A DNA stretch of 64,000 bases from Acidisarcina sp. (GTDB lineage: Bacteria; Acidobacteriota; Terriglobia; Terriglobales; Acidobacteriaceae). Positions 44,652 to 54,378 of this stretch are shown one piece after another. The stretch spans positions 744,001-808,000 of the forward strand of contig DATLIY010000008.1 in assembly GCA_035539175.1 (NCBI GenBank). Direction: 5' to 3'. Made by a program: the position numbers and the translations under genes. Under the pieces are notes generated by a model. The model saw only the letters and a list, made by a program, of their open reading frames with translations. It was not told where the DNA came from and searched no databases. How positions within the stretch are numbered: the stretch's first letter is position 1; each line of letters begins with the position of its first letter.

Positions 44652-46076
44652 ATGGCAACCAAAGACGTTCAGGTGAATGACCCGATGATCGACCCGGCGA
44701 CTGGGGAAACCCGGGTCATTGCTCCGGGGCATACCTTCAAATCGATCACGGAGAAGATCTCCCGTATCGTGCTTACGTCGCATACGCCGCTGGGCTGGTT
44801 CGGCGGCTTTGTAGTCGCCAGCTCGGTCGCTGGAATATTGATGGTGGCCGTTACCTGGCTCTTCCTCAAGGGTACCGGGATCTGGGCCATTACCCAGCCC
44901 GTTGCCTGGGGCTTCGCCATCATCAACTTCGTCTGGTGGATCGGTATCGGCCATGCCGGAACGCTGATCTCGGCGATCCTGCTGCTCTTCAAGCAGAGCT
45001 GGCGTAACTCCATCAACCGCTTTGCCGAGGCCATGACGCTGTTTGCCGTCGTCTGCGCCGCCATGTTCCCCGTCATCCATACCGGACGTCCCTGGCTGGC
45101 GATTTACTGGCTCTTCCCCTACCCCAACACGATGAACGTGTGGCCGCAGTTCCGCTCCCCGCTTATGTGGGACGTCTTCGCGGTCTCTACCTATGCCATC
45201 ATCTCGCTCGTCTTCTGGTATGTCGGTTTGATCCCCGACCTGGGAACGATGCGCGACCGTTCGAAGACCAGGCTTGGTCAATATGTCTACGGCATGTGCG
45301 CCCTCGGCTGGCGCGGCTCGGTGCGCCACTGGATGCGCTATGAGACGGCTTCTCTGCTGCTCGCCGGCCTGGCGACGCCGCTGGTCCTCTCCGTGCACAC
45401 GGTCATCAGCTTCGATTTCGCTGTGGCCACGCTGCCCGGTTGGCATACCACCATCTTCCCGCCCTACTTCGTCGCCGGAGCCATCTATTCGGGATTCGCG
45501 ATGGTGATTACGCTGGCCGTTCCCATTCGCAAGTTCTACGGACTAGAGGATCTCATCACCCTTCGCCACCTCGACAACATGGGCAAGGTGATGCTCGCCA
45601 CCGGCTTTATCGTGGCCTACGGCTATGGCATGGAAGTCTTCATGGCGTGGTACTCCGCCAGCAAGTGGGAGAGCTTCATGATGTGGAACCGCATGCATGG
45701 CCCCATGGGCTGGTCCTATGCGGTACTCATCACCTGCAACATCGTCACACCGCTGATCACTCTGTGGTCGCGCAAGCTGCGCCGGAACCCCACTTTTATG
45801 TTCCTGCTCTCGCTGGTGGTCAATACCGGCATGTGGTTCGAGCGCTTCGTTATCGTCGTCACCAGCCTGTATCGCGATTACCTGCCCTCCTCCTGGGGCA
45901 CCTACCGCGCCACTCGCTGGGACTATGCAACCTTCATCGGAACGCTGGGACTCTTTACGTTCCTCTTCTTCCTCTTTATTCGCTTCCTGCCCATGATCCC
46001 CATGTCTGAGATCCGCGTCATGCTTCCTCAGGCCAAGATCAATGAGGCGGAAGCCCTGCATGAGGCTGGTGACTAA
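44652..46076 (+). CDS. actC: ActC, NrfD/PsrC-type quinol-binding membrane subunit
   Basis: A 474-residue polytopic protein with about ten helices of the NrfD/PsrC type, starting after a soluble N-terminus of about 45 residues at LTSHTPLGWFGGFVVASSVAGI. WIGIGHAGTLISAILLL and PLGQ-like loops typical of the family appear (FPVIHTGRPWLAIYWLFPYPN). ActC provides the quinol site of alternative complex III. The stop TAA shares one base with the actD ATG. Confidence 0.94.
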   Translation: MATKDVQVNDPMIDPATGETRVIAPGHTFKSITEKISRIVLTSHTPLGWFGGFVVASSVAGILMVAVTWLFLKGTGIWAITQPVAWGFAIINFVWWIGIGHAGTLISAILLLFKQSWRNSINRFAEAMTLFAVVCAAMFPVIHTGRPWLAIYWLFPYPNTMNVWPQFRSPLMWDVFAVSTYAIISLVFWYVGLIPDLGTMRDRSKTRLGQYVYGMCALGWRGSVRHWMRYETASLLLAGLATPLVLSVHTVISFDFAVATLPGWHTTIFPPYFVAGAIYSGFAMVITLAVPIRKFYGLEDLITLRHLDNMGKVMLATGFIVAYGYGMEVFMAWYSASKWESFMMWNRMHGPMGWSYAVLITCNIVTPLITLWSRKLRRNPTFMFLLSLVVNTGMWFERFVIVVTSLYRDYLPSSWGTYRATRWDYATFIGTLGLFTFLFFLFIRFLPMIPMSEIRVMLPQAKINEAEALHEAGD

Positions 46077-46618
46077 TGGCCCAAGTTGAAGGAATCTACG
46101 GATTGCTGGCAGAGTTCGATACTCCCACGGAGTTGATCGTTGCGGCCCGGGCCGCCTACGACTCCGGGTGGCGCAGGCTCGACTGCTATACCCCCTATCC
46201 GGTGGAAGAGGCCGCCGAAGCCATCGGCTTCCACAGCAACCGTGTCCCTCTCGTTTGCCTCATCGGAGGATTGCTGGGACTCGCGGCCATGTTCGGCCTG
46301 GAAACCTGGATCTCGGTGCTCGCCTATCCCCTGAATATCGGAGGGCGTCCCTACTACTCGTGGCCTGCCTTCATCGTCCCCGCGTATGAGTGGACCATCC
46401 TCTTTGCCGGTCTCTCCGCGGCCTTTGGCATGCTGGCCATGAATGGACTGCCTTCGCCCTACCACCCGCTCTTCAACGCGCCTAATTTCCGTACCGGCGC
46501 CAGCACGGACAAGTTCTTTCTCTGCCTGGAGGCGAACGATCCCAAGTTCTCACTTGCCGAAGCCAGGCAGTATCTCGAGGAGTTTCGTCCGGTATCCGTT
46601 GTGGAGGTGGAGTATTAA
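46076..46618 (+). CDS. actD: ActD, DUF3341 membrane subunit of alternative complex III
   Basis: A 180-residue protein with a soluble N-terminus (YGLLAEFDTPTELIVAARAAYDSGWRRLDCYTPYPVEE) and two membrane helices, matching DUF3341/ActD. It helps hold the membrane part of the complex together. GAGG lies nine bases before the ATG. The end overlaps the proposed actE start. Confidence 0.93.
   Translation: MAQVEGIYGLLAEFDTPTELIVAARAAYDSGWRRLDCYTPYPVEEAAEAIGFHSNRVPLVCLIGGLLGLAAMFGLETWISVLAYPLNIGGRPYYSWPAFIVPAYEWTILFAGLSAAFGMLAMNGLPSPYHPLFNAPNFRTGASTDKFFLCLEANDPKFSLAEARQYLEEFRPVSVVEVEY
46603..46616 (+). promoter_or_regulatory. Shine-Dalgarno and proposed ATT start of actE
   Basis: GGAGG (46603-46607) lies 6 bp before an ATT (46614-46616) in the actE frame. 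No ATG, GTG or CTG is available in frame between here and the lipoprotein signal; a TTG at 46599 precedes the ribosome binding site and so is badly placed. The ATT overlaps the TAA of actD. Confidence 0.55.
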
Positions 46619-47447
46619 CCCGATCGATCCAATCCGCTACGGCCGGTTCGCCTGCCTCGCTGTCGCCATCGGCTCGGTGCTTGCCCTCGGCGGCTGCCGC
46701 CAGGACATGCACAACCAGCCCAAGATGATTCCCCAGCGTGGCACCTCCTTCTTTGCCGATGGCCGCTCCGCACGCCCGCAGGTAGCCAACACCGTGGCTC
46801 GCGGACAATTGCGGGAGAACTCCTACTTCTACACCGGGGTGGTCGCTGCCGCCAACGGCTACCGGGAAGAGCGCGACGAGATGCCCTTTCCCGTCACCCT
46901 GCAGGTGCTCGAGCGTGGCCAGGAGCGCTTCAATATCTATTGCACTCCCTGTCACTCGCGCGTCGGCAACGGCCTCGGCATGATCGTCCAGCGGGGCTAC
47001 AAGCAAGCCGCCAACTTTCACGACTCGGTTCGCCGCACGCAGAAGCTGAGCCACTATTTCTACGTCATGACCAACGGCTACGGAGCCATGCCCGACTACT
47101 CTGCGCAGTTGACGCCGGAGGATCGCTGGGCGGTCGCTGCCTATATCCGCGCCCTGCAGTTGAGCCAGGACGCAACCCCAGCCGATGTACCGGCCGGGGA
47201 GCATGTTGAAAATCTCAAGGATGTCGCCGAGCAGCTTGGCTACCCGGCAAACTTCGCCGGCCCATGGGAGTTGCCCGCTACCGCCGTGCAGGTGCTCCAC
47301 CCGGATAGCAGTCAGGGCACGCCGGCGATGGCGCCTGCCGCACCTGCTCCGCCGCCACTCGTGGTACCGGCTCCAGGGCAGCCCGCCGCGAAGACAAAAT
47401 CCACAGCTAACCCACCCAGTGGCGCGCAGCCACAGGGCGCGAAGTAA
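46614..47447 (+). CDS. actE: ActE, monoheme cytochrome c lipoprotein of alternative complex III
   Basis: A 277-residue protein if started at the ATT at 46614. The signal RFACLAVAIGSVLALGGC ends in a lipobox with C28. The class I heme site is CTPCH (110-114). GAMPDYSAQLTPEDRWAVAAYIRAL contains the methionine ligand and the C-terminal heme-domain helix. A proline/alanine-rich tail of about 60 residues ends the protein. ActE is the peripheral cytochrome of the complex that passes electrons to the oxidase. The open frame runs upstream into actD in another phase without signal-peptide character. Confidence 0.9.
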   Translation: MNPIDPIRYGRFACLAVAIGSVLALGGCRQDMHNQPKMIPQRGTSFFADGRSARPQVANTVARGQLRENSYFYTGVVAAANGYREERDEMPFPVTLQVLERGQERFNIYCTPCHSRVGNGLGMIVQRGYKQAANFHDSVRRTQKLSHYFYVMTNGYGAMPDYSAQLTPEDRWAVAAYIRALQLSQDATPADVPAGEHVENLKDVAEQLGYPANFAGPWELPATAVQVLHPDSSQGTPAMAPAAPAPPPLVVPAPGQPAAKTKSTANPPSGAQPQGAK

Positions 47448-47464
47448 GGACAGGGACGATCTTG

Positions 47465-48739
47465 ATGGCACACGGACATCACGCGAATGCACTGCCCGCA
47501 GATCTTGGCGCACCGGACTTTGTGAGTGGCTGGCGCCGCCAGGCTCTGGTCGTTGGCGCAGTGTTCAGCGTCCTCGCTATTCTGCTGGCGGTGCTGGACC
47601 ACAGCGTCGATCACCTGCTGCGCGCCTGGCTGCTCGGCTTTATGATCTGCTTCGGCTTCTGCGTCGGAGGAATGGCGCTGCTGATGTTGCAGTATCTGTC
47701 AGGTGGCAAGTGGGGTCTGCTGGTCCGCCGCCCGCTGGAGGCCATGAGCCGCACGCTCCCGCTGCTCTTCCTCTTCTTCCTGCCGGTCGGTGTCTTCGCC
47801 AAGAAGCTCTATCTATGGGCCGCCATCTCCGATCCGGCAGAGGCACTGAAGAACGGCCTGATCAATGCTGCCCAGGCCCACGCCATTGCCTTCAAGCGGC
47901 CCATGCTCAACGTCACCACCATGTGGATCAGCTCCCTCGTCTGCTTTGCCATCTGGGGCTTCTATATGTGGAGGCTGAACTCTCTCTCCCTGCAGCGGGA
48001 CGCCGACACGGAATCGCACGTCCACTACTGGACGCAGAAGTTTGAGAACATCAGCGGCCCGGGTATGGTCATCTACTCCCTCACCTTAACCGCTGGCGCC
48101 ATCTACTGGGTCATGTCGCTCGATCCCACCTGGTACTCCTCGGTCTACGGGTTGCTGTTTCTCGTCGGGCAGGGTTATGGTGCGCTGGCGCTGGTCATCG
48201 TCACGGTTCTCAGCCTGGCCAAGGCGGAGCCGTTCAAGACCATCCTTCGCATTACGGAGCAGCATGACCTGGGCAAGCTCACCTTTGCCTTCGTCATGCT
48301 CAATATCTACCTCGCCTTCTCGCAGTTCCTCATCATCTGGAGCGGCAATCTGCCGGAAGAGATTCCCTGGTATCTGGATCGCATCCGTGGCGGATGGGGC
48401 GTCATCGTTACCCTGGACTTCATCTTCCATTGGCTGGTGCCCTTCACGCTGCTGCTCTCACGGGATCTCAAGCGCAACCGCAAGCGCCTGATCCTGGTGT
48501 GCAAGTGGATGATCTTCGCTCGCTGCTGGGACATGTTCTGGCTGATTGAGCCCAACTTTGCCGATGCCCGCCGCAACCTGCACTTCAGCTACGGCATCCT
48601 GCAATATGCCGCTGTCCCGGTAGCGCTCATCGCCTTCTGGATGGCCTACTACTTCACCCAGTTGCAGCAGCGCCCGCTGGTTGCTGTCAACGATCCGCAT
48701 CTTGCGGAGATTCTGGAGCCCGATCATGCCCACGCATAA
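47465..48739 (+). CDS. actF: ActF, NrfD-like membrane subunit of alternative complex III
   Basis: A 424-residue polytopic protein of about ten helices related to ActC, as in characterised alternative complex III. It begins MAHGHHANALPADLGAP followed by the helices ALVVGAVFSVLAILLAVLD and LGFMICFGFCVGGMALLML. PLLFLFFLPVGVFAKKLYLW and the C-terminal YYFTQLQQRPL also fit. A TTG one codon upstream is not needed. It overlaps the next gene by 14 bp. Confidence 0.94.
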   Translation: MAHGHHANALPADLGAPDFVSGWRRQALVVGAVFSVLAILLAVLDHSVDHLLRAWLLGFMICFGFCVGGMALLMLQYLSGGKWGLLVRRPLEAMSRTLPLLFLFFLPVGVFAKKLYLWAAISDPAEALKNGLINAAQAHAIAFKRPMLNVTTMWISSLVCFAIWGFYMWRLNSLSLQRDADTESHVHYWTQKFENISGPGMVIYSLTLTAGAIYWVMSLDPTWYSSVYGLLFLVGQGYGALALVIVTVLSLAKAEPFKTILRITEQHDLGKLTFAFVMLNIYLAFSQFLIIWSGNLPEEIPWYLDRIRGGWGVIVTLDFIFHWLVPFTLLLSRDLKRNRKRLILVCKWMIFARCWDMFWLIEPNFADARRNLHFSYGILQYAAVPVALIAFWMAYYFTQLQQRPLVAVNDPHLAEILEPDHAHA

Positions 48740-49397
48740 CCAGCCACCGCATAACCCGGATGATCCGCACCACCTCTACGTGCCCGATGAAGACCGGTCC
48801 CTCGGCTATGAGACCACCGACGTCAGTGTGCAGGGCATCTTCGTCTTTCTGGTGGCGCTGGGCGTCTCGGTTGGTGTCTTCTTCGTCTTCTGTTTCGGCA
48901 TGGGCAAGGTCATCAACAGCGCGCTTGAAAAGCATGACGGCCCGTCAAACAGATGGAACGCGCAGGCTGCTCCCTCCGGCAAGCTCAGGAACATGGAGTC
49001 GAGCCCGGCCATGCAGCAACAGCAGCTCTCGCAGTTGACGCAGCGCTTTCCGACTCCCCGGCTGCAATCCGACGATGGCAACCAGGAGACGGCGGACCTG
49101 CACGCACGCGAGGATCTGCTGCTCGATCACTACACCTGGGTCAACCGCGAGAAGGGCCAGGTCCGCATCCCAATTGAGCGAGCCATGGAGCTTATCGCCC
49201 AGCGGGGCCTGCCCGTTGCCGCCAGCGCCGCGAATGAGCCTTTAATGACGGCGGATTCTGCCCGGACAGTCGACACTCCGCTGACCGACGGATTTGCCCG
49301 CACCGGCTACGAACAGGAACAGATGCAGACGCAGGAACAGCAGCGGAGACATGGTGTTGCAGCGGGGGAGCAGGCGTCCGCCGCGCAACCGCGATAA
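48726..49397 (+). CDS. Small single-helix protein in the act-cta operon, unknown function
   Basis: A 223-residue protein with a soluble, histidine/proline-rich N-terminus (THNQPPHNPDDPHHLYVP), one membrane helix (GIFVFLVALGVSVGVFFVFCF), and a periplasmic tail. The tail has DHYTWVNREKGQVRIPIERA, the only obviously conserved-looking part, then a glutamine-rich end. Its start overlaps the actF stop by 14 bp, so it is translated with the complex. It may be an assembly or accessory subunit of alternative complex III or of the oxidase. I do not recognise a named family. Confidence 0.78.
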   Translation: MPTHNQPPHNPDDPHHLYVPDEDRSLGYETTDVSVQGIFVFLVALGVSVGVFFVFCFGMGKVINSALEKHDGPSNRWNAQAAPSGKLRNMESSPAMQQQQLSQLTQRFPTPRLQSDDGNQETADLHAREDLLLDHYTWVNREKGQVRIPIERAMELIAQRGLPVAASAANEPLMTADSARTVDTPLTDGFARTGYEQEQMQTQEQQRRHGVAAGEQASAAQPR

Positions 49398-49540
49398 CTC
49401 GGCCGGGTGGCTCGCTGTTGAGCACCCCAAAATCGGTAATCGTCCGCGGCTAGCCGGACATTCGGAACCAAGACTAGCATCGGGTCAGACCTTCTGACGC
49501 GGCACGAAAGACGGCAGTACAGGGCCCACGGAGTCCAGGT

Positions 49541-50467
49541 ATGCAGAGCAGCGTAGCAACCACAAATCGGCTCTATGGCAGAATCCACAGCGGCCTCTTC
49601 GCTGCGGCGGTTCTCGCCCTCACGATGCTGCTGCCTGCTCCCGCGCCCGCTCAGGTTGCTGGCCCCGGCGATAAGGTTATGGGAGAGCAGAACGACCATC
49701 TGCCGACCGTGCTCACCAAAGTAAAGATCACCCAGAATCTCAATAAGATGATCCCCCTCGACGGGCAGTTCCGTGACGAGACTGGCAAGCAGGTCCACAT
49801 GGGCGACTACTTCGGCAAGCGCCCGGCGATCCTCGCCCTGGTGTATTACCAGTGCCCCATGCTCTGTTCCGAGGAACTCAACGGCCTGGTCAGCGCGCTG
49901 GAGATGGTGAAGTTCACCCCCGGCAAGGATTTCGACGTCATCGTCGTCAGCATCGATCCCAGTGAAGGGCCCGACCTGGCTCGCGCCAAGAAGGCGATGT
50001 ATCTCAAGCGCTACGGCCACCCGGAGACCGGCGATGGCTGGCACTTCCTTACCGGAATGCAGCCGCCCATCAACGCGCTCGCCGATGCTACTGGCTACGG
50101 CTATGTCCGCGTTCCGGGGCCGGACGGCAAGTTGACGCAATTTGCACACGCCAGCGCGATTCAGATCGTTACCCCCGAGGGCAGGCTGGCGCAGTACTAC
50201 ATGGGTGTGGAGTACTCGCCGAAAGATCTGCGGCTGGGACTCGTCGAAGCATCCCAGCACAAAATCGGCACACCGGTCGACGCGATTCTTACCTACTGCT
50301 ACCACTATGATCCGTCACTCAATCGGCACAGTCTGGTGGTCGCGCGCATAGTTCAGCTTGGCGGTCTCATTACAGTCCTGTTGCTGGGCGGTTTCATGGT
50401 GGTCATGTTCCGGCGCGATTATGTCCGCGACGGCGAATCCCGCAGCGCAACCAAAGTGAACGGATAA
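49541..50467 (+). CDS. SCO1/SenC-type copper chaperone
   Basis: A 308-residue periplasmic thioredoxin-fold protein with a signal peptide (AAAVLALTMLLPAPAPAQ) and a C-terminal membrane helix (IVQLGGLITVLLLGGFMVV). Copper ligands are C105 and C109 in CPMLC and H203 in FAHAS. SCO proteins load the CuA site of cytochrome oxidase subunit II, and the ctaC gene for that subunit is next. The C-terminal anchor is an addition to the usual fold. Its stop codon lies inside the first copy of a 14-bp repeat. Confidence 0.95.
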   Translation: MQSSVATTNRLYGRIHSGLFAAAVLALTMLLPAPAPAQVAGPGDKVMGEQNDHLPTVLTKVKITQNLNKMIPLDGQFRDETGKQVHMGDYFGKRPAILALVYYQCPMLCSEELNGLVSALEMVKFTPGKDFDVIVVSIDPSEGPDLARAKKAMYLKRYGHPETGDGWHFLTGMQPPINALADATGYGYVRVPGPDGKLTQFAHASAIQIVTPEGRLAQYYMGVEYSPKDLRLGLVEASQHKIGTPVDAILTYCYHYDPSLNRHSLVVARIVQLGGLITVLLLGGFMVVMFRRDYVRDGESRSATKVNG

Positions 50468-50486
50468 AGGGCGAACGGATAAAGGG
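50458..50486 (+). repeat. 14-bp direct repeat carrying sco stop and ctaC ribosome binding site
   Basis: GAACGGATAAAGGG occurs twice (50458-50471 and 50473-50486). The first copy contains the sco TAA; the second provides AAAGGG just before the ctaC ATG at 50488. It is a recent-looking exact duplication. Confidence 0.85.
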
Positions 50487-50487
50487 A

Positions 50488-51582
50488 ATGTCTCATATAA
50501 GTCCAGTCATTTGGCAGTTTCTCGAGAAGTGGCTCACCACCTTCGCCATCTTTCCGCCGGAGGCCTCGGCGATCGCGCCCTATACGGATGCGCTCTACTT
50601 CTTCCTCCTCCTTATCAGCCTGGCGGGGCTGGCGATCGTCGCGATTCTCATCGTCGCCTTCTCCATCATGTATCGCAAGGAAGTGCACCCGGAGCCGACG
50701 CAGATTGAAGGCTCCACCCTGCTTGAGGCCACGTGGACCATCATCCCGCTGGCTCTCTTCATGGTCTGCTTTGTCTGGGGCGCGCTGCTCTATTTCCGCA
50801 TCTACAATCCGCCCACCAACGCCATGAATATCTATATCGTGGGCAAGCAGTGGATGTGGAAGGCCGAGCATCCCGGCGGACAGCATGAGATCAATGCGCT
50901 GCACGTTCCCATCAATAAGCCGGTGCAGCTCACCATGATCTCCCAGGATGTCTTTCACAGCTTCTCGATTCCCGCATTCCGCGTGAAGCGCGAAGTCATC
51001 CCCGGCCGCTATTCGACTGTCTGGTTTGAGGCTACAAAGCCCGGAACCTATCATCTCTTCTGCACGCAGTATTGCGGCACATCGCACTCCGCCATGATCG
51101 GCGATATTGTCGTGCTGTCGCAGGAGGACTACAAAGCCTGGCTTGCCACCTCGACCAGCGGCGCCTCGCTGGCACAGAACGGCGAGCGCCTCTTTGCCAG
51201 CCTCAGTTGCAATGCCTGTCACTCCGGCGACGCAGCGGCGCGCGGTCCTAACCTGGCCAGCGTCTACGGATCGAAGGTGCAACTGGCCAACGGGGCCTTT
51301 GTCAACGCCGATGAGGCCTTCCTCCGCGAATCGATCCTCAATCCGTCCATGCACACTATTGCCGGATACGCGCCGATTATGCCGACCTATCAGGGACAGA
51401 TCAGCGAAGAGGGCCTGATCGATGTCGTCGAATACATCAAGAACCTCAATTCCAACTACCGCGTCCAACAGACGTTAAATACCAGCGAGCTCGCGCCGAC
51501 GCAGCAGACAGTCAAGCCCGGCGCGGCCTCTGGAACCAGCTCGGGAACTGCGGCACCCAGCGTGCCGGGGATGGTGAAGTAA
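50488..51582 (+). CDS. ctaC: Cytochrome c oxidase subunit II with fused cytochrome c (caa3 type)
   Basis: A 364-residue subunit II. Two membrane helices are followed by the CuA domain, with H157 and the cluster C192, C196, H200, M203 in [14 protein letters not shown]-terminal cytochrome c has CNACH (241-245) and a methionine in IMPTYQGQ. The fusion marks a caa3-type oxidase, which accepts electrons directly from cytochrome c or a neighbouring complex. The TAA shares one base with the ctaD ATG. Confidence 0.96.
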   Translation: MSHISPVIWQFLEKWLTTFAIFPPEASAIAPYTDALYFFLLLISLAGLAIVAILIVAFSIMYRKEVHPEPTQIEGSTLLEATWTIIPLALFMVCFVWGALLYFRIYNPPTNAMNIYIVGKQWMWKAEHPGGQHEINALHVPINKPVQLTMISQDVFHSFSIPAFRVKREVIPGRYSTVWFEATKPGTYHLFCTQYCGTSHSAMIGDIVVLSQEDYKAWLATSTSGASLAQNGERLFASLSCNACHSGDAAARGPNLASVYGSKVQLANGAFVNADEAFLRESILNPSMHTIAGYAPIMPTYQGQISEEGLIDVVEYIKNLNSNYRVQQTLNTSELAPTQQTVKPGAASGTSSGTAAPSVPGMVK

Positions 51583-53243
51583 TGGGTACAGTCGTCAAGC
51601 TTCCACCACAGGAAGGCGCAACCCTGCCGAAGCATACCTACCTCAACAATGGCTATGGGCTCAAGAGCTGGCTGTTGACCGGGGACCACAAGCGGATCGC
51701 GATCCTGTACCTGATCTCGATCACCTTCTTCTTCTTCATCGGGGGAGCCATGGCTGGCCTTGTCCGCCTGGAGCTGCTCACGCCGATGCCGGATCTGGTC
51801 GCGTCCGATACTTATAACAAGCTCTTCACCATGCATGGCGTCATCATGATCTTTCTCTTCCTGGTGCCGTCGGTTCCCGCCGTTATCGGGAACTTCGTGC
51901 TGCCGATCATGCTGGGCGCTAAAGATCTGGCTTTCCCCAAGATCAACCTGCTGAGCTGGTACCTCTACGTCTTCGGCGGAATCTTTACTCTCACGGCCAT
52001 GGTGCTGGGGGGCGTCGACACGGGTTGGACCTTCACCACCCCGCTCAGTACGCACTATCTCAATACGCATGTCATTACTGCGGCTCTTGGCGTCTTCGTC
52101 GCCGGCTTCAGCTCCATTTTTACGGGATTGAACTTCATCGTCACGACGCACCGCATGCGGGCTCCAGGAATGACCTGGTTCCGCCTGCCGCTCTTTGTGT
52201 GGTCCAACTACGCGGCATCGATCCTGATGGTCCTCGGCACCCCGGTTCTGGCCATCGCCATCGTGCTGGTTGCGCTGGAGCGCACCATCGGCATCGGGGT
52301 CTTCGACCCAAGCCGCGGCGGCGATCCACTGCTCTTCCAGCATCTCTTCTGGTTCTACTCCCACCCCGCCGTCTACATCATGATTCTGCCGGGCATGGGC
52401 GTCATCTCCGAAGTCATCAGCACCTTCTCACGCAAGCGTGTCTTCGGCTATACCGCCGTGGCCTTCTCCTCGGTCGCCATCGCGGTCTTCGCCTTCTTTG
52501 TGTGGGAGCACCACATGTTCATCATGGGCGTCTCGAACTATTCGGCGCTGGTCTTCTCCCTGCTCACCATGCTGGTTGCCGTGCCCTCCGCCATCAAGAT
52601 CTTCAACTGGTCGGCAACCCTCTACAAGGGATCGATCACCTTTGAAACCCCTATGCTCTACGCCTTCGGGTTCATCGGCCTGTTCACCATTGGCGGCCTC
52701 ACCGGAGTCTTTCTCGGCTCGCTGGGAATGGATATCCACCTTACCGAGACGTACTTCATCGTCGCTCACTTCCACTTCGTCATGGTCGGCGGCATGTTGA
52801 TGGCCTACCTCGCCGGAATCCATTTCTGGTGGCCCAAGATGACAGGCCGCATGTACCCCGAGTCGCTTTCCAAGCTTGCCGCCATCATCACGTTTATCGG
52901 ATTCAACCTCACCTTCTTCCCCCAGTTTGTTCTGGGATACCTGGGGATGCCGCGCCGCTACCACGCCTATCCCCCTGAGTTTCAGGTGCTGAACGTGCTC
53001 TCCACTGCCGGAGCCACCGTCCTCGGCGTCGGCTACCTGTTGCCCATGCTGTATATGACCTGGTCTTTGAAGTATGGCGCGATTGCAGGAGACAACCCCT
53101 GGCAGGCAACCGGCCTCGAATGGCAGATCCAGTCTCCTCCCATTACCTCGAACTTCGAGGAGACGCCCATCATGGACCACGAGGCATACGACTACGAATG
53201 GCTCGCGAACAAGACCCCATACGAGGTAACGAGCGTTGGATAG
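51582..53243 (+). CDS. ctaD: Cytochrome c oxidase subunit I
   Basis: A 553-residue heme-copper oxidase catalytic subunit with about twelve helices. [16 protein letters not shown] holds the CuB histidine cross-linked to tyrosine; the YSHP form in place of GHPE marks an A2-type proton channel. [10 protein letters not shown] supplies two more CuB histidines, and [10 protein letters not shown] binds the heme irons. It reduces oxygen to water and pumps protons. It overlaps ctaC by one base and ctaE by eight. Confidence 0.97.
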   Translation: MGTVVKLPPQEGATLPKHTYLNNGYGLKSWLLTGDHKRIAILYLISITFFFFIGGAMAGLVRLELLTPMPDLVASDTYNKLFTMHGVIMIFLFLVPSVPAVIGNFVLPIMLGAKDLAFPKINLLSWYLYVFGGIFTLTAMVLGGVDTGWTFTTPLSTHYLNTHVITAALGVFVAGFSSIFTGLNFIVTTHRMRAPGMTWFRLPLFVWSNYAASILMVLGTPVLAIAIVLVALERTIGIGVFDPSRGGDPLLFQHLFWFYSHPAVYIMILPGMGVISEVISTFSRKRVFGYTAVAFSSVAIAVFAFFVWEHHMFIMGVSNYSALVFSLLTMLVAVPSAIKIFNWSATLYKGSITFETPMLYAFGFIGLFTIGGLTGVFLGSLGMDIHLTETYFIVAHFHFVMVGGMLMAYLAGIHFWWPKMTGRMYPESLSKLAAIITFIGFNLTFFPQFVLGYLGMPRRYHAYPPEFQVLNVLSTAGATVLGVGYLLPMLYMTWSLKYGAIAGDNPWQATGLEWQIQSPPITSNFEETPIMDHEAYDYEWLANKTPYEVTSVG

Positions 53244-53976
53244 CCAAATCACAGTAAGCAACGGCGCCGCAACCGAAGTGGCTTCTCCTGCACACGAGCA
53301 CCCGGCATACCTGCGCCACCACTTTGAAACCGTGGAGCAGCAGAGGGAAGCATCGAGCCTCGGCATGTGGCTCTTCCTGTTGACCGAAATCATGTTTTTC
53401 GGGGGACTCTTTACCGCCTACCTCATCTATCGGAACTGGTACTATCCGGCCTTCGTCGCCGGCAGCCATCAGCTCAGCATCGTGCTGGGCACCACCAATA
53501 CCGTGGTGCTCATCACCTCCAGCTTCACCATGGCTATGGGTGTCTGGTCGGCAGAGATGAAGAACAAGCGAGGACTGGTCCTTGCCCTCGCGGCCACGTT
53601 TGTCCTCGGCCTGGTATTCCTTGGCATCAAGGCCGACGAATACCACGAGAAATGGGAGAAGCACCACATCCCCGGCGCAAACTTCAGCATCGAGGAGTTT
53701 GTGCATCCTTCCAGCCCGAAGGAAAAGGTCCTCGCGCCCGATATGGCGGAGAAGACGCAGATGTACTTCTCCCTGTACTTCATCATGACGGGCATGCACG
53801 CCCTGCACATGATCATCGGGATTGCCATCCTCTCCGTTCTGCTGGTGCGCGCCATCGGAGGAGCCTATACCAGCGGGCACATGACCACGATCGAGAACTT
53901 CGGTCTTTACTGGCACTTCGTCGATATTGTGTGGATCTTCCTGTTCCCGCTCCTCTATCTCATAAGCCGTTACTGA
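53236..53976 (+). CDS. ctaE: Cytochrome c oxidase subunit III
   Basis: A 246-residue subunit [25 protein letters not shown] and the C-terminal [18 protein letters not shown] are classical motifs. The start is TTG at 53236: GAGG lies nine bases upstream, inside the end of ctaD, and the reading overlaps the ctaD stop. No ATG occurs before the first helix. An insertion of about 35 residues ([19 protein letters not shown] and onward) lies between helices. Confidence 0.95.
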   Translation: MDSQITVSNGAATEVASPAHEHPAYLRHHFETVEQQREASSLGMWLFLLTEIMFFGGLFTAYLIYRNWYYPAFVAGSHQLSIVLGTTNTVVLITSSFTMAMGVWSAEMKNKRGLVLALAATFVLGLVFLGIKADEYHEKWEKHHIPGANFSIEEFVHPSSPKEKVLAPDMAEKTQMYFSLYFIMTGMHALHMIIGIAILSVLLVRAIGGAYTSGHMTTIENFGLYWHFVDIVWIFLFPLLYLISRY

Positions 53977-53995
53977 CCGCAAAGGATTCTTGATC

Positions 53996-54322
53996 ATGAT
54001 GGAACACGCCAGCCATCCCGTTCCCGAGCACCAGAAGCACCACATCGTCAGCCCGGTTACCTATGCGCTCATCTTTGGAGCCCTGCTGCTGGGCACGGCA
54101 CTCACCGTCGGCGCCTCCTACATCGATATGGGGCCGTGGAATCCGGTCATCGCTCTTGCCATCGCCTGCACCAAGGCCGTGCTCGTCATCCTTTTCTTCA
54201 TGCATATAGCTTTCAGCTCGCGGGTCACCAAACTTACGGTGGCTGCCGGCTTTTTCACCTTCCTCGTCCTGGTCTCCATGACGCTTACCGACTACATCAG
54301 CCGTGCCTGGGGCCTCTGGTAG
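53996..54322 (+). CDS. ctaF: Cytochrome c oxidase subunit IV
   Basis: A 108-residue protein with three helices (YALIFGALLLGTALTVGASY, VIALAIACTKAVLVILFFMHI and LTVAAGFFTFLVLVSMTL), matching prokaryotic subunit IV (COX4). AAAGGA (53981-53986) sits 9 bp before the ATG at 53996; a TTG at 53990 is too close to it. It is the last gene of the operon, before a terminator. Confidence 0.92.
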   Translation: MMEHASHPVPEHQKHHIVSPVTYALIFGALLLGTALTVGASYIDMGPWNPVIALAIACTKAVLVILFFMHIAFSSRVTKLTVAAGFFTFLVLVSMTLTDYISRAWGLW

Positions 54323-54349
54323 ACTCCCATCCAAAGGCAATCCGAGTGA

Positions 54350-54378
54350 CCCACCTTGGCTCCGCCAGGGTGGGTTTT
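54350..54378 (+). terminator. Terminator of the act-cta operon
   Basis: CCCACC and GGTGGG form the base of a stem, with TGGC/GCCA inside, followed by TTTT. It lies 27 bp after the ctaF stop. Confidence 0.85.

Noticed and set aside
46443-46613. N-terminal extension of actE by 57 codons
   Set aside because: It lies within actD in another frame and would remove the lipoprotein signal from the N-terminus.
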